Shown here: positions 51,555-60,157 of the stretch, one piece after another
How positions within the stretch are numbered: position 1 is the stretch's first letter
How the letters are laid out: the number at the start of each line of letters is the position of its first letter
Origin: JAZKID01 sp963714065
GTDB taxonomy: Bacteria > Pseudomonadota > Alphaproteobacteria > Rhizobiales > UBA4765
DNA length: 64,000 bases
Direction of reading: 5' to 3'
NCBI GenBank assembly: GCA_963714065.1
Contig: OY970226.1
Location: forward strand, 1,302,001-1,366,000
Position numbers and translations under genes: made by a program
The notes under the pieces: model-generated
What the model was told of the DNA's origin: nothing
The model's input: the letters and a program-made list of their open reading frames with translations, nothing else
Database searches by the model: none

Positions 51555-52898
51555 TCAGAAAGAGCGCTCGACGCGGAACACGCTGCCGAGGGAGCCATTC
51601 GTTTCCTCGCCGGTGCCGGTGGAATTTTGCTTGGTGACGCTGCCGTAGAAAACCTCGCCGCCGACGGCGAAGCCTTCGGAGGGTTTCCACAACAGGTTGG
51701 CGCCCGCATTCCAGGCGCTGTCGACCTTGCCATAGGTGAGTTCGATGACCGACGCATCGCCGCTCGGATGGCGGTCGGCGCTGATAAGGCCGGTATAGAC
51801 CACAGAGCTTAGAGTCGGGTTCCAGTTATGCATGAAGCTGCCCTGCATCGCCCAGCCGGATGTCAGCAAAGGGCCTGTGTCCGGTGCAACCGTATCGATC
51901 AGGGCGAGATCGTCGGCAGAGCCGAGATAGTTTCCGGCGCCATCGGTATAGCCGATCTTGGCCTGAATCTTGTCGCCCTTGCCCAGCATGTCGAGCTTGA
52001 CATTGCCGCCGCCACCAAACGCCCAGCCCATGAAATCGTATTTTTCGGCGGCAGTGTTATTGGTGATGACGCGGTAATGGCCGAGCGCACCGGCCACGAA
52101 CAGCAGGCCCCAGTCGAATTCGCCGACCAAGTTGCCAACAAGGTCGGGCAAAGTGGTGCCGTTATTGAGAACGGGAGATGTCGAAAGAAGAGGCGGCTCA
52201 TTATCTTTTGCGCCGTCTGCGGCATCATGGTCTTCGAGAGAGATCGAGGCCGTAAGCTGTTTGGTCAAAGGCGTCGAATAACCGAGAATGGCGCGGCGTC
52301 CGCCGCCGAAATCGCCAATGGCGCCGCCGAGGCCGCCAAGCGCGCCGTCGCCTGTGAAAAAGCTGTCGGTATGACCGGCGGTAATCATACGTCCGCTGCC
52401 ATCTTTAATCGTGCTCAAGGTAATGAAGGCATAACGCATCGCGACACCGGTATCTCCCTCCGCATAACCTCCCGCCGAAAGCGTAATATTTCCGCGCAGG
52501 GCACCGTAAGGCGTATCGGTTAGCGTATCGACGCCCAGGCGTGCATTCGCGCCCATGGTCAGCGGGTCGTTGGTGGTGCCGTGACCGGCGATCGCGCCAA
52601 TTTCATCCGATGTCCAGTGGTCGCCCGCGATCGTGCCGTCGTGAAGATAGGCCTGCGCGCGGATCAGCCCGATGATTTTCAGGCAGGTATTCGTGCCGGC
52701 AACGACGTAATAGCCCTTCTTTTTCGAACAGTCGGGCGGCGGCGGGGTTGGCTCAAAAGGCTCTCGTGCAATGGCAGGAGCAGCAGCGGCCTCACGCAAA
52801 GCGGGGGCTGCGACGATCTTGTCCACATCGGCGGCAAAAACGGGGGTTGCGAAAAGGAGTGTGCCACTCCCGAGCAGGACGCTTCTGAACAACCTCAT
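51555..52898 (-). CDS. outer-membrane porin (rhizobial Omp2b-like family)
   Basis: A 447-residue beta-barrel porin with signal peptide MRLFRSVLLGSGTLLFATPVFAADV. The mature protein has an Ala/Pro-rich N-terminus, a cysteine pair (DCSKKKGYYVVAGTNTCLKI) characteristic of porins from Hyphomicrobiales and relatives, glycine-rich amphipathic strands, and the terminal aromatic residue in FRVERSF needed for BAM recognition. The ATG at 52898 starts the signal peptide; longer frames upstream do not. A strong intrinsic terminator follows. The 291-bp A+T-rich gap to rlmN probably contains its promoter, but no element there can be named with confidence. Confidence 0.9.
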   Translation of the reverse strand: MRLFRSVLLGSGTLLFATPVFAADVDKIVAAPALREAAAAPAIAREPFEPTPPPPDCSKKKGYYVVAGTNTCLKIIGLIRAQAYLHDGTIAGDHWTSDEIGAIAGHGTTNDPLTMGANARLGVDTLTDTPYGALRGNITLSAGGYAEGDTGVAMRYAFITLSTIKDGSGRMITAGHTDSFFTGDGALGGLGGAIGDFGGGRRAILGYSTPLTKQLTASISLEDHDAADGAKDNEPPLLSTSPVLNNGTTLPDLVGNLVGEFDWGLLFVAGALGHYRVITNNTAAEKYDFMGWAFGGGGNVKLDMLGKGDKIQAKIGYTDGAGNYLGSADDLALIDTVAPDTGPLLTSGWAMQGSFMHNWNPTLSSVVYTGLISADRHPSGDASVIELTYGKVDSAWNAGANLLWKPSEGFAVGGEVFYGSVTKQNSTGTGEETNGSLGSVFRVERSF

Positions 52899-53189
52899 AA
52901 CTACTCGACCCCCAAAATTCTTTTGGTGCGCAACTGCCGATCCGCGCATGAAGCCCGGTACGAACTTGTTCGGGCGCATGCGAAGTCCTGCTAATAGGCC
53001 GAGTATTTACCAAACAACTTAAATTTGGATTAAGGTTACTGTTCGGCAAAGAGTATTAGTTAATTAAAACAAAGTAATGATAGTTAAAATAGGTTTATAT
53101 TTTATGGTTAAGACTAGATGAATAGTATTACGAGAACGGCAGGGGGTTTTGCTGAAAAAAGCCGGGAAAATACGTATCGGAAAAGGGCT
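52899..53189. other. A+T-rich intergenic region upstream of the porin
   Basis: A 291-bp gap between porin and rlmN with no gene. The half nearer rlmN (about 53010-53120) is very A+T-rich, with GTTAATTAAAAC and repeated GTTAAAATAGG-like runs, and would suit a strong promoter or regulator-binding region for an abundant porin. No exact consensus promoter or known operator was identified. Confidence 0.4.
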
Positions 53190-54320
53190 TTATGCGTTCA
53201 GCGTGCGGGCGCGGAAGCCGAGCTTCTCGGTTGCCGATTTCAACTGTCCGCAGGCGGCGAGAATATCGCGCCCGCGCGGCGTGCGCACCGGGGAGGCATA
53301 GCCCGCATCGAAGACGATCCCGGAGAAACTTTCGATTCGCTCCCAAGGCGAGCATTCGAACGCCGTACCCGGCCAGGGGTTGAATGGGATGAGATTGATC
53401 TTGGCGGGGATATTTTTCAAAAGGCGCACCAGCGCGCGCGCCTCATGATCGCTGTCGTTGACGTCTTTCAGCATCACATATTCGAAGGTAATCCGCCGCG
53501 CATTGCTCAGGCCCGGGTAGCCGCGGCAGGCGGACAGCAGATCTTCGAGCGGATATTTTTTGTTCAGGGGCACGAGCCTGTCGCGCAGTTCGTTATTCGT
53601 GGCATGCAGCGAGATGGCGAGCATGGCATTCGTCTGGCTGCCGAGCGGTTCGATCTGCGGCACGACGCCCGCCGTCGACACCGTGATCTTGCGGCGCGAA
53701 ATGGAAAGCCCATCGCCGTCCGCCATGGTCGCAATCGCCTTCTGCACGGCATCGAGATTGTAAAGCGGCTCGCCCATGCCCATGAAAACGATATTGGTGA
53801 CGGCGCGGGTCTCGTCCACCGAAACTTGCGGCCAGTCTGCCAGCGCATCGCGCGCGATCAGAAGCTGCGCGACGATTTCGGAAGCTTGCAGATTGCGCAC
53901 AAGGCGCTGCGTGCCGGTATGGCAGAACGTGCAGTTGAGCGTGCAGCCGACCTGCGAGGAGACGCACAGCGTGCCGCGGCCCGCCTCCGGAATATAAACA
54001 CATTCGACATGATGGCTTTGCTGCGCGGCATTGTCGGCGGGAAGCGCAATCAGCCATTTGCGCGTGCCGTCGACAGAAACCTGTTGCGTCGTTACTTGCG
54101 GCCGCGATAGCGTATAGGTCCTGGCCAGTGTCTCGCGCAGATCCTTCGCGATATTTTTCATCTGCGAGAAATCGGTGGCGCCGCGATGGTAGATCCAGTG
54201 CCAGAGCTGCGTCGTGCGCATGTTCAGCGCGCGTTCCTCGACGCCGATCTCCCGTAGCGCCTGTGCGATCCCGGCGCGATCCAGACCGGCAAGATTTTTC
54301 ATCTGCGTGTCTTCCGGCAT
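53190..54320 (-). CDS. rlmN: dual-specificity 23S rRNA/tRNA (adenine C2)-methyltransferase RlmN
   Basis: Radical SAM enzyme methylating A2503 of 23S rRNA and A37 of several tRNAs. The 376-residue product has CTLNCTFC (C126, C130, C133) for the [4Fe-4S] cluster, FMGMGEPLYN, ITVSTAGVVPQI, LAISLHATN, and the C-terminal catalytic Cys in DILAACGQL. The ATG at 54320 lies one base after the stop of the IalB-type gene, so the two are probably co-transcribed. Confidence 0.97.
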   Translation of the reverse strand: MPEDTQMKNLAGLDRAGIAQALREIGVEERALNMRTTQLWHWIYHRGATDFSQMKNIAKDLRETLARTYTLSRPQVTTQQVSVDGTRKWLIALPADNAAQQSHHVECVYIPEAGRGTLCVSSQVGCTLNCTFCHTGTQRLVRNLQASEIVAQLLIARDALADWPQVSVDETRAVTNIVFMGMGEPLYNLDAVQKAIATMADGDGLSISRRKITVSTAGVVPQIEPLGSQTNAMLAISLHATNNELRDRLVPLNKKYPLEDLLSACRGYPGLSNARRITFEYVMLKDVNDSDHEARALVRLLKNIPAKINLIPFNPWPGTAFECSPWERIESFSGIVFDAGYASPVRTPRGRDILAACGQLKSATEKLGFRARTLNA

Positions 54321-54321
54321 G

Positions 54322-54852
54322 CTATTTACATTCCTGATCGATGCGGGCCAGCGCTTGCGCAAGACCTTTGAGTGCATAGGTATCGGTCGTGGCGGTGCCG
54401 CGTTTCGATGTACCCTTCACCACGACTTCGCGCGCCTTGCGCATGGCATCGACGGCAAGAGTTTGGTTGGCGGCCTCGGCAAGCCATGCGCCCTCATTCT
54501 GCGCGGCAAGCGGGAATATGCCGCCAGGAACGATTTCGAGCGATGCCGGTGCGTCGGGTTTGAGCGGATAGCCCATGCTCAGGCTGATTTCGTTGCGGAT
54601 CTTTTCCTTCGGGCGATGGGTAATGAACAGATAGACGGGATCGCGGCGAACGCTGGCCGGCGCCGTCTTCGCAGGCTGTGCCACGATATAACAGGCGCGG
54701 CCCGTTTTTCTCTCCTGCGCATAGGCCGTAAATCCCTCGAATTTTCCAAGCTCCACAGGCGCCTGCACGCCCTGCGCAAAGGCGCGGGGGATGGCGCAGA
54801 AAAGGACCAGGACAAGTAACAGGGCAAGTAAAAAGCCGACGTTTTTTAACAT
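54322..54852 (-). CDS. invasion-associated locus B (IalB) family protein
   Basis: A 176-residue secreted protein with a hydrophobic N-terminal signal (LLALLLVLVLFCAIPRAFA). The mature part follows the IalB family: CYIVAQPAKTAP, VYLFITHRPKEKIRNEISLSMGYP, and the C-terminal KGTSKRGTATTDTYALKGLAQALARI with a terminal Cys. The first member was linked to erythrocyte invasion in Bartonella, but the family is widespread in free-living alphaproteobacteria, where its role is unknown. It precedes rlmN in the same transcript. Confidence 0.85.
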   Translation of the reverse strand: MLKNVGFLLALLLVLVLFCAIPRAFAQGVQAPVELGKFEGFTAYAQERKTGRACYIVAQPAKTAPASVRRDPVYLFITHRPKEKIRNEISLSMGYPLKPDAPASLEIVPGGIFPLAAQNEGAWLAEAANQTLAVDAMRKAREVVVKGTSKRGTATTDTYALKGLAQALARIDQECK

Positions 54853-54945
54853 TCCCCGTTATCGCGTTTTTTGCGCCCGCAAGGCAAGCCTGATTTATCG
54901 AAGAAATCGCTTGAAGGCCCGTTCATTGCGTCGCAAGCTTGCGTC

Positions 54946-55698
54946 ATGCCGCTCGATGTCGTCGACCTGCGCGATTTTTATACCACGCCGCTCGGCCAGG
55001 CGGCGCGGCGGATCCTGAATGCGCGCCTGCGCGGCCGCTGGCACCATGTCAGCGGTGAAAGTATTCTGGGGCTGGGTTATGCCACGCCCTATCTGAAAGC
55101 CTTTCGCGACGAGGCGATGCGCACGCTTGCCATGATGCCGGCCGAGCAGGGCGTGGTGCATTGGCCGAAACCCTCCGAACCGTCCTCGACCGCGCTGGTC
55201 GACCCCTATGACCTGCCGCTGCCTTCCGCTTCCATCGACCGCGTCTTGTGCGTGCATCTGCTGGAAGCCTCGCAGCATCCGGCCGACCTGCTGCAGGAAG
55301 TCTGGCGGATTTTAGGGCCCGGGGGGCGCCTGCTGCTCGTCGTGCCGAACCGGCGCGGCTGGTGGTCGCATGCGGAACATACGCCGTTCGGCCAGGGCCA
55401 TCCCTATTCGCGCTCGCAGCTGACGCATCTCTTGCGCGAATCCTTCTTCAGCCCGCTGCACTGGCTGGAAGCGCTTTACATGCCGCCCTCGAATCGCGGC
55501 TGGATCACGCGCTCCGCCCCGTTATGGGAGCGGATCGGCACATCGCTGTCCATGCCCTTTGCCGGCGTTCACATCGTGGAGGCGACCAAGCAGGTTTACT
55601 CGCTCCTGCCGGTGCGCGCGCAAAAACGCAGCGCCCGCCTCAAGCCGGCTCTGGTCTCCGACATACCGAGGCTTGCGCTCAAGAGCAGAGTCTTCTAA
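54946..55698 (+). CDS. class I SAM-dependent methyltransferase, unknown substrate
   Basis: A 250-residue methyltransferase. Seen: SGESILGLGYATPYLKAF as a variant of SAM motif I, DRVLCVHLLEASQHPADLLQEVWRILGPGGRLLLVVPNRRG as the family-11 core (motifs post-I to III), and an Arg/Trp-rich C-terminal part. The family neighbours hisC and tyrC in many alphaproteobacteria; its substrate is not established. The ATG at 54946 begins the conserved sequence. It is followed after 27 nt by hisC. Confidence 0.85.
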   Translation: MPLDVVDLRDFYTTPLGQAARRILNARLRGRWHHVSGESILGLGYATPYLKAFRDEAMRTLAMMPAEQGVVHWPKPSEPSSTALVDPYDLPLPSASIDRVLCVHLLEASQHPADLLQEVWRILGPGGRLLLVVPNRRGWWSHAEHTPFGQGHPYSRSQLTHLLRESFFSPLHWLEALYMPPSNRGWITRSAPLWERIGTSLSMPFAGVHIVEATKQVYSLLPVRAQKRSARLKPALVSDIPRLALKSRVF

Positions 55699-55725
55699 GG
55701 CTAATTCCTCAAACAGCCCAAGGTT

Positions 55726-56832
55726 ATGACCCGCTCCACGCCGCAACCGCGCGATTGCATTTTACAGGTCGATCCCTATTTGCCCGGCCGCGCCACGGTT
55801 GCGGGCGACATCAAGGCGCACAAACTCTCTTCGAACGAATCTCCCTTCGGGCCGAGCGAAAAAGCGCTGGCTGCCTACAGAAATGCCGAGCCCGGCCTCG
55901 GCGTGTATCCGAATGCGGGTGCGGGTGCGGTGCGCGAGGCGCTGGCAAAAAAATACGAGATCGAAGCGGAGCGGATCATCTGCGGCGCGGGTGTGGAGGA
56001 TCTTTTGATCCTGGTCACGCGCGTCTTCCTGCAAAAAGGGGACGAGGCCGTCTACACCGAATTCGGCTTCAATATGTATGCCATCGATGTCAAGGCATCG
56101 GGTGCAACCGCAATTGTCGCCAAAGAGAAAAATTTCTGTGCCGATGTGGATGCGATTTTAAGCTGCATATCGGCACGCACCAAGGTCGTTTTCCTTGCCA
56201 ATCCGAACAATCCCACCGGTACCTATCTTCCGGTGGCCGAGATATGCCGCCTGCACAAGGCGCTGCCGCCTACCTGCCTGCTCGTTCTGGACGAGGCCTA
56301 TGCCGAATATGTTGCGACTGAGAATCCTTGCGGCGTCGAGCTTGCAAGACATGCGGAGAATGTTTTGCTCACGCGCACATTTTCGAAAGTCTACGGTCTT
56401 GCCGGTTTGCGTCTGGGCTGGGCCTATGGGGGGCACGATGTCATTAACGCCATGAATCGCGTGCGCGGCATTTTCAATGTCTCGACGCCCGCCATCGCCG
56501 CAGCCGTTGCGGCGCTGCGCGATCAGGCGCATATCGAGCGGACGGTCAAGCATACGCTGCACTGGCGCGATTGGCTGAGGCGCGAGCTGGCGGCGACGGG
56601 ATTGAAGGTGACGCCGTCGCAGACAAATTTCCTGTTCCTGCAATTTCCGGCCGACAAGCCGGATCACGCGCATGCGGCCGATGCTTATCTGATGAGCCGC
56701 GGCTATATCCTGCGCCGCCTCGATCCTTACGGCCTTCACAACGCCCTGCGCCTCACCATCGGTACCGAAGAGGAAAACAGGGCCGTGGCAAGATATCTGC
56801 GCGATTTCATGCAAAGCGAGATGGCGGCCTGA
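55726..56832 (+). CDS. hisC: histidinol-phosphate aminotransferase
   Basis: PLP-dependent class I/II aminotransferase, 368 residues. LSSNESPFGPSEKAL at the N-terminus, ANPNNPTGTYLP, VLDEAYAEY and the PLP-lysine segment TRTFSKVYGLAGLRLGW near residue 222 identify the HisC family. Next to tyrC, it may serve both histidine and aromatic amino-acid (tyrosine/phenylalanine) transamination, as reported for several alphaproteobacterial HisC enzymes; that dual role is inferred from context. tyrC begins 2 nt after its stop. Confidence 0.94.
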   Translation: MTRSTPQPRDCILQVDPYLPGRATVAGDIKAHKLSSNESPFGPSEKALAAYRNAEPGLGVYPNAGAGAVREALAKKYEIEAERIICGAGVEDLLILVTRVFLQKGDEAVYTEFGFNMYAIDVKASGATAIVAKEKNFCADVDAILSCISARTKVVFLANPNNPTGTYLPVAEICRLHKALPPTCLLVLDEAYAEYVATENPCGVELARHAENVLLTRTFSKVYGLAGLRLGWAYGGHDVINAMNRVRGIFNVSTPAIAAAVAALRDQAHIERTVKHTLHWRDWLRRELAATGLKVTPSQTNFLFLQFPADKPDHAHAADAYLMSRGYILRRLDPYGLHNALRLTIGTEEENRAVARYLRDFMQSEMAA

Positions 56833-56834
56833 AC

Positions 56835-57761
56835 ATGTTTGCTCCCCATCTTGCCCTGATCGGCGCGGGGCTGATCGGTTCCTCGATCGCCCGCGCGGCG
56901 CGCAAATTCAATGCGGCATCGCGCATCGCGATTTTCGATTCGGATAAAAATGTGCGCGCACGCGTGCAGGCGCTTGGCATTGCCGATCATGTTGCGGAGT
57001 GCGCGCCAGACGCCGTGCGGAAAGCCGATCTCGTCATTCTGTGCGTGCCGCTCGGCGCTTATGGCGATATTCTTGAAAAGATCGCCGGGTCTTTAAAGCC
57101 TGGCGCCGTCGTCAGCGATACGGGTTCGGTAAAAGCTTCGGCCATCGAGATGTTCCGGAATTTTCTTCCCAAGACTATTGCCGTCGTCCCGGCGCATCCT
57201 GTCGCAGGGACGGAGTTTTCGGGCCCGGATGCGGGGTTTGCCGAACTTTTCCAAAGCCGCTGGTGTATTCTCACGCCGGAACAGCATGTGCCGCAGGATG
57301 CGCTCTCATACGTGAAAACATTCTGGGAAACGCTCGGCGCGCAGGTGGAATGCATGAACGCAGCTCACCACGACAGCGTGCTTGCCATCACCAGCCATAT
57401 TCCGCACCTGATCGCCTATAATATCGTCGGCACTGCGGACGAGTTCGAGCAGGTGACGGAAAAGGAAGTGATCAAATATTCGGCCGGCGGTTTTCGCGAT
57501 TTCACGCGTATCGCCGCCTCCGATCCCGTGATGTGGCGCGATATTTTCCTGCATAACAGGCAGGCGGTGCTTAGCATGCTCGAGCGCTTCTCGGGGGATC
57601 TGGCCTCCCTGCGCGATGCGATCGCGTGCGGCGACGGAGAAGCGCTGCATGCGCATTTCGCGCGCACGCGTGTTATTCGCAAGGCGATCATCGATGCAGG
57701 CCAGGAAACGAAAGCGCCCGATTTCGGCAGGCAGGCAACGGGCGGAACTTCCAAAGACTAA
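56835..57761 (+). CDS. tyrC: prephenate/arogenate dehydrogenase
   Basis: NAD(P)-dependent oxidative decarboxylation in tyrosine synthesis. The 308-residue protein has GAGLIG at 10-15, VSDTGSVKAS, VPAHPVAGTEFSGPDAG with the catalytic His, and AITSHIPHLIAYNIVG, typical of TyrA-type dehydrogenases without a chorismate mutase domain. Directly after hisC. Its 3' end overlaps the convergent DUF2125 gene by 4 bp. Confidence 0.94.
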   Translation: MFAPHLALIGAGLIGSSIARAARKFNAASRIAIFDSDKNVRARVQALGIADHVAECAPDAVRKADLVILCVPLGAYGDILEKIAGSLKPGAVVSDTGSVKASAIEMFRNFLPKTIAVVPAHPVAGTEFSGPDAGFAELFQSRWCILTPEQHVPQDALSYVKTFWETLGAQVECMNAAHHDSVLAITSHIPHLIAYNIVGTADEFEQVTEKEVIKYSAGGFRDFTRIAASDPVMWRDIFLHNRQAVLSMLERFSGDLASLRDAIACGDGEALHAHFARTRVIRKAIIDAGQETKAPDFGRQATGGTSKD

Positions 57762-58798
57762 TAGAGCGGCGGGAATTCGGCGAGCACGGCAGCGCCAAGC
57801 GTCAGCACGCCATTCTCGATTTTCAGCTGCAGCGAGGTCGCGCGCTGGTTTTCGAATTCGACCGGCTTGCCGAGCATCAAAAGCAAAGGCGCAAAAAGCG
57901 CGCCCGCATCGTTCTGGCCCTGCATCAGCAGGCCACGAAGCAAAGCCGGGCTGTTGACGAAAGTTGCGGTGAAGCGGCCGTCAAGGCGATGCGTGTCGTT
58001 GAGGCGAAGCTCGCCATTTGCGAAAAGCTGGCCGCCATTGCGGCGGATGCGAAAATCTTTCATTTCGATCTTGCCGTCATGCTGCCGCCAGTTCTCGAAC
58101 ATCGCAGGCGCTGCTTCGCGCAGGCTGGGCCAGTTATACAGAGTACCGGAGAGTTCGATATCCATGGTCTGATCCGGGCTTGCGCCCGGTATGCGCGCCT
58201 GTTGCGCCTTGAAAGCGATCTGGAAATTTCCCAGATCCGGCATTTGCGCGTCTTGTGAAACGAGAGGGCGCATCTGCAATTCGGCGCGATGCGCAAATGC
58301 CGAACCGCCCGGCGTCGGCAGATCAAAAGCGACATCGTCTCCATTTAACGAGATATCCTGCACGCTATGCCAATCGTGCCGCAGAATGATGCGTATCGTT
58401 CCGGAAGACAGGTTCGTCAGGCTTTTCCCGTGCTGTGTTAGCGTGGCCGGGCCGGCGAGTTCCGCAATCACATGATTTGGCGCATAGGCCGGGACGATAA
58501 GCCTGAAAGACGAAAGGCTTAGAAAACTGTCGTCATCGGCATTGCCGAGCCGGAAGAGCGGCGCGTCGCAACGGATCTCGACACGGAAAGGATAGCCGCC
58601 GCTTTGCCGGTTATTGCATTCATGCGCCCGCCCGGCTTTTGCCTCATTGGCAAGCCAGGCATTGAACCGGCTTTCCGTGAGATCGCGGGCGCGCATCCAG
58701 CCATAGCTCCAGCCCGCCGCAGCCAAGACAAAAAGCAGGATGGCAATGGCCGTCAGGATGCGGCGTCGCGCCGGGGGATTTTTCTTTTCGGTATTCAA
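57758..58798 (-). CDS. DUF2125 family envelope protein
   Basis: A 346-residue protein with an N-terminal membrane anchor or uncleaved signal (ILTAIAILLFVLAAAGWSYGW) and a long periplasmic part of beta-strand character. ESRFNAWLANEAKAGRAHECNNRQSGGYPFRVEIRCDAP is the recognisable DUF2125 segment. The family is restricted largely to alphaproteobacteria and typically sits beside tyrC, as here. Function unknown; the beta-rich periplasmic domain is reminiscent of AsmA-like lipid-handling proteins, but that is speculation. Confidence 0.82.
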   Translation of the reverse strand: MNTEKKNPPARRRILTAIAILLFVLAAAGWSYGWMRARDLTESRFNAWLANEAKAGRAHECNNRQSGGYPFRVEIRCDAPLFRLGNADDDSFLSLSSFRLIVPAYAPNHVIAELAGPATLTQHGKSLTNLSSGTIRIILRHDWHSVQDISLNGDDVAFDLPTPGGSAFAHRAELQMRPLVSQDAQMPDLGNFQIAFKAQQARIPGASPDQTMDIELSGTLYNWPSLREAAPAMFENWRQHDGKIEMKDFRIRRNGGQLFANGELRLNDTHRLDGRFTATFVNSPALLRGLLMQGQNDAGALFAPLLLMLGKPVEFENQRATSLQLKIENGVLTLGAAVLAEFPPLY

Positions 58799-58853
58799 TG
58801 TCGTCTCGTCGATTTCGGTATCGGCTTAAATCAAGGGTTTATCAAATAAAGCC

Positions 58854-59558
58854 TTAATTTTTTAGCAAGGCATTGCTGGCGGTTTCAAGCCGCATCTGCA
58901 ATGTTTTCATGAATTCGTCGCGCGGGAGGTTGGGCGGAATGGGCGACAGGATATCGACAATGAGCGTGCCCTGTTTCCCGCGCCAGGCATAATTCGACCA
59001 GTACACGCCAGAGTTGAGCGCAACCGGCACGACCGGCGCCTGCGCCTTTTCATAGAGAAGTGCTACGCCGCTTTTATATTCGCCCGCTGTGCCCGGGACT
59101 TTACGCGTGCCTTCGGGAAAAATAATCAGCTCGCGTCCCTGCCGGATTTTTTCTGCGGCCTCTGCGACCATGGTGCGCAGTGCGGCCGCACCTTTCGCAC
59201 GATCGACCGGCACCATGTCGAATTTGCGTAAAATAAACCCGAGCAGCGGAATTTTTTCGAGCTCGCGTTTGTAAACGAAGGCCGGGTCGGGAAATAGCGG
59301 CCCGAGCATGAAAGTTTCCCACATCGACTGATGCTTGGCCGCAACCAGGCATCCTCCCTGCGGGATATTGTGCAGCCCGCGGAATTCGACCTTAAGGCCG
59401 AAGGTTCTTTGCAAAAGCAGCATGCCCGCCATCATGGTTTTCAGGCCATGGCGGACAATGTGCCGCGAGAAAAACAAAAGCGGCATGATCATCAGCAATG
59501 ACGCGATGGTCCAGAGATAGAACAGGATATTGAAAATCACGGCACGGAGCGCGCGCAT
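58854..59558 (-). CDS. 1-acyl-glycerol-3-phosphate acyltransferase (PlsC family)
   Basis: A 234-residue membrane acyltransferase. A hydrophobic N-terminal segment is followed by AAKHQSMWETF, the catalytic His-x4-acid motif with Glu in place of the usual Asp, FVYKRELEKIPLLGFIL, and IFPEGTRKVPG. It probably makes phosphatidic acid from lysophosphatidic acid. The HQSxWET variant is a known subgroup in alphaproteobacteria and need not mean loss of activity. The ATG at 59558 begins 2 nt after the YdcF-like stop. Confidence 0.88.
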   Translation of the reverse strand: MRALRAVIFNILFYLWTIASLLMIMPLLFFSRHIVRHGLKTMMAGMLLLQRTFGLKVEFRGLHNIPQGGCLVAAKHQSMWETFMLGPLFPDPAFVYKRELEKIPLLGFILRKFDMVPVDRAKGAAALRTMVAEAAEKIRQGRELIIFPEGTRKVPGTAGEYKSGVALLYEKAQAPVVPVALNSGVYWSNYAWRGKQGTLIVDILSPIPPNLPRDEFMKTLQMRLETASNALLKN

Positions 59559-59560
59559 GT

Positions 59561-60157
59561 TCACAAACCGTTCGTCAGCAGGCGGCGCATGACGGCTACG
59601 AGATATTTGACATATTCGCCAAGCAGCAGGCGCAGGGTGGGGCCATGCGTCCACCAGTCCCTGATTTCGACGCTCGGGCTTTCGACCGCATGCGGAATGA
59701 ATTTGCCCTGCGGGAAAACGCGCCGCATTTCCAGCAAGGTGCGCGGCATGTGATAGTTCGACGTGACGACGATCAGGCGCATGAAATTATTTTTCCGTGC
59801 CCATATCGCCGCCTCCTTGGCGTTGCCGATCGTGTTGATCGCCTCGTAATCTAGGTCGATGCAGCATTCGACGAGATAGCTTTTCCTGCCCATAGTGCGC
59901 GCAAGATCGTGGCGGGATGTGGAAGGGTTGAGGCCGGTGACGAGCAGGCGCCGCCCGCGACCGGCGGCCAGCAGCTCCACGGCATCGCTGATACGGCTTG
60001 AACCGCCTGTGAGCGCCACAATGCCGTCGGCTGCATCCGTAATAGCCGGAGACGCGATGTCGATGCTGCGCACGAAGCTGAAAAAGCCGGCGACGAATGC
60101 GCCCGCCATAAGCAGGACGAAGGCCAGGACGCTGCGTCTGAAGGCGCGTTGTTTCAC
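59561..60157 (-). CDS. YdcF/ElyC-like protein (DUF218)
   Basis: A 198-residue protein with one N-terminal membrane helix (VLAFVLLMAGAFVAGFFSFV) and a DUF218 domain: DGIVALTGGSSRISDAVELLAAGRGRRLLVTG, then NTIGNAKEAAIWA and VVTSNYHMPRTLLEMRRVFP. The conserved Gly-Gly, Asn and SNYHMPR positions match YdcF/ElyC/SanA proteins, linked to envelope biogenesis. The start overlaps the ftsX stop (ATGA), placing it in the ftsEX transcript. Confidence 0.88.
   Translation of the reverse strand: MKQRAFRRSVLAFVLLMAGAFVAGFFSFVRSIDIASPAITDAADGIVALTGGSSRISDAVELLAAGRGRRLLVTGLNPSTSRHDLARTMGRKSYLVECCIDLDYEAINTIGNAKEAAIWARKNNFMRLIVVTSNYHMPRTLLEMRRVFPQGKFIPHAVESPSVEIRDWWTHGPTLRLLLGEYVKYLVAVMRRLLTNGL

Noticed and set aside
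53118..54110. 330-codon plus-strand frame opposite rlmN
   Set aside because: Antisense to the well-supported rlmN and without motifs or a ribosome-binding site.
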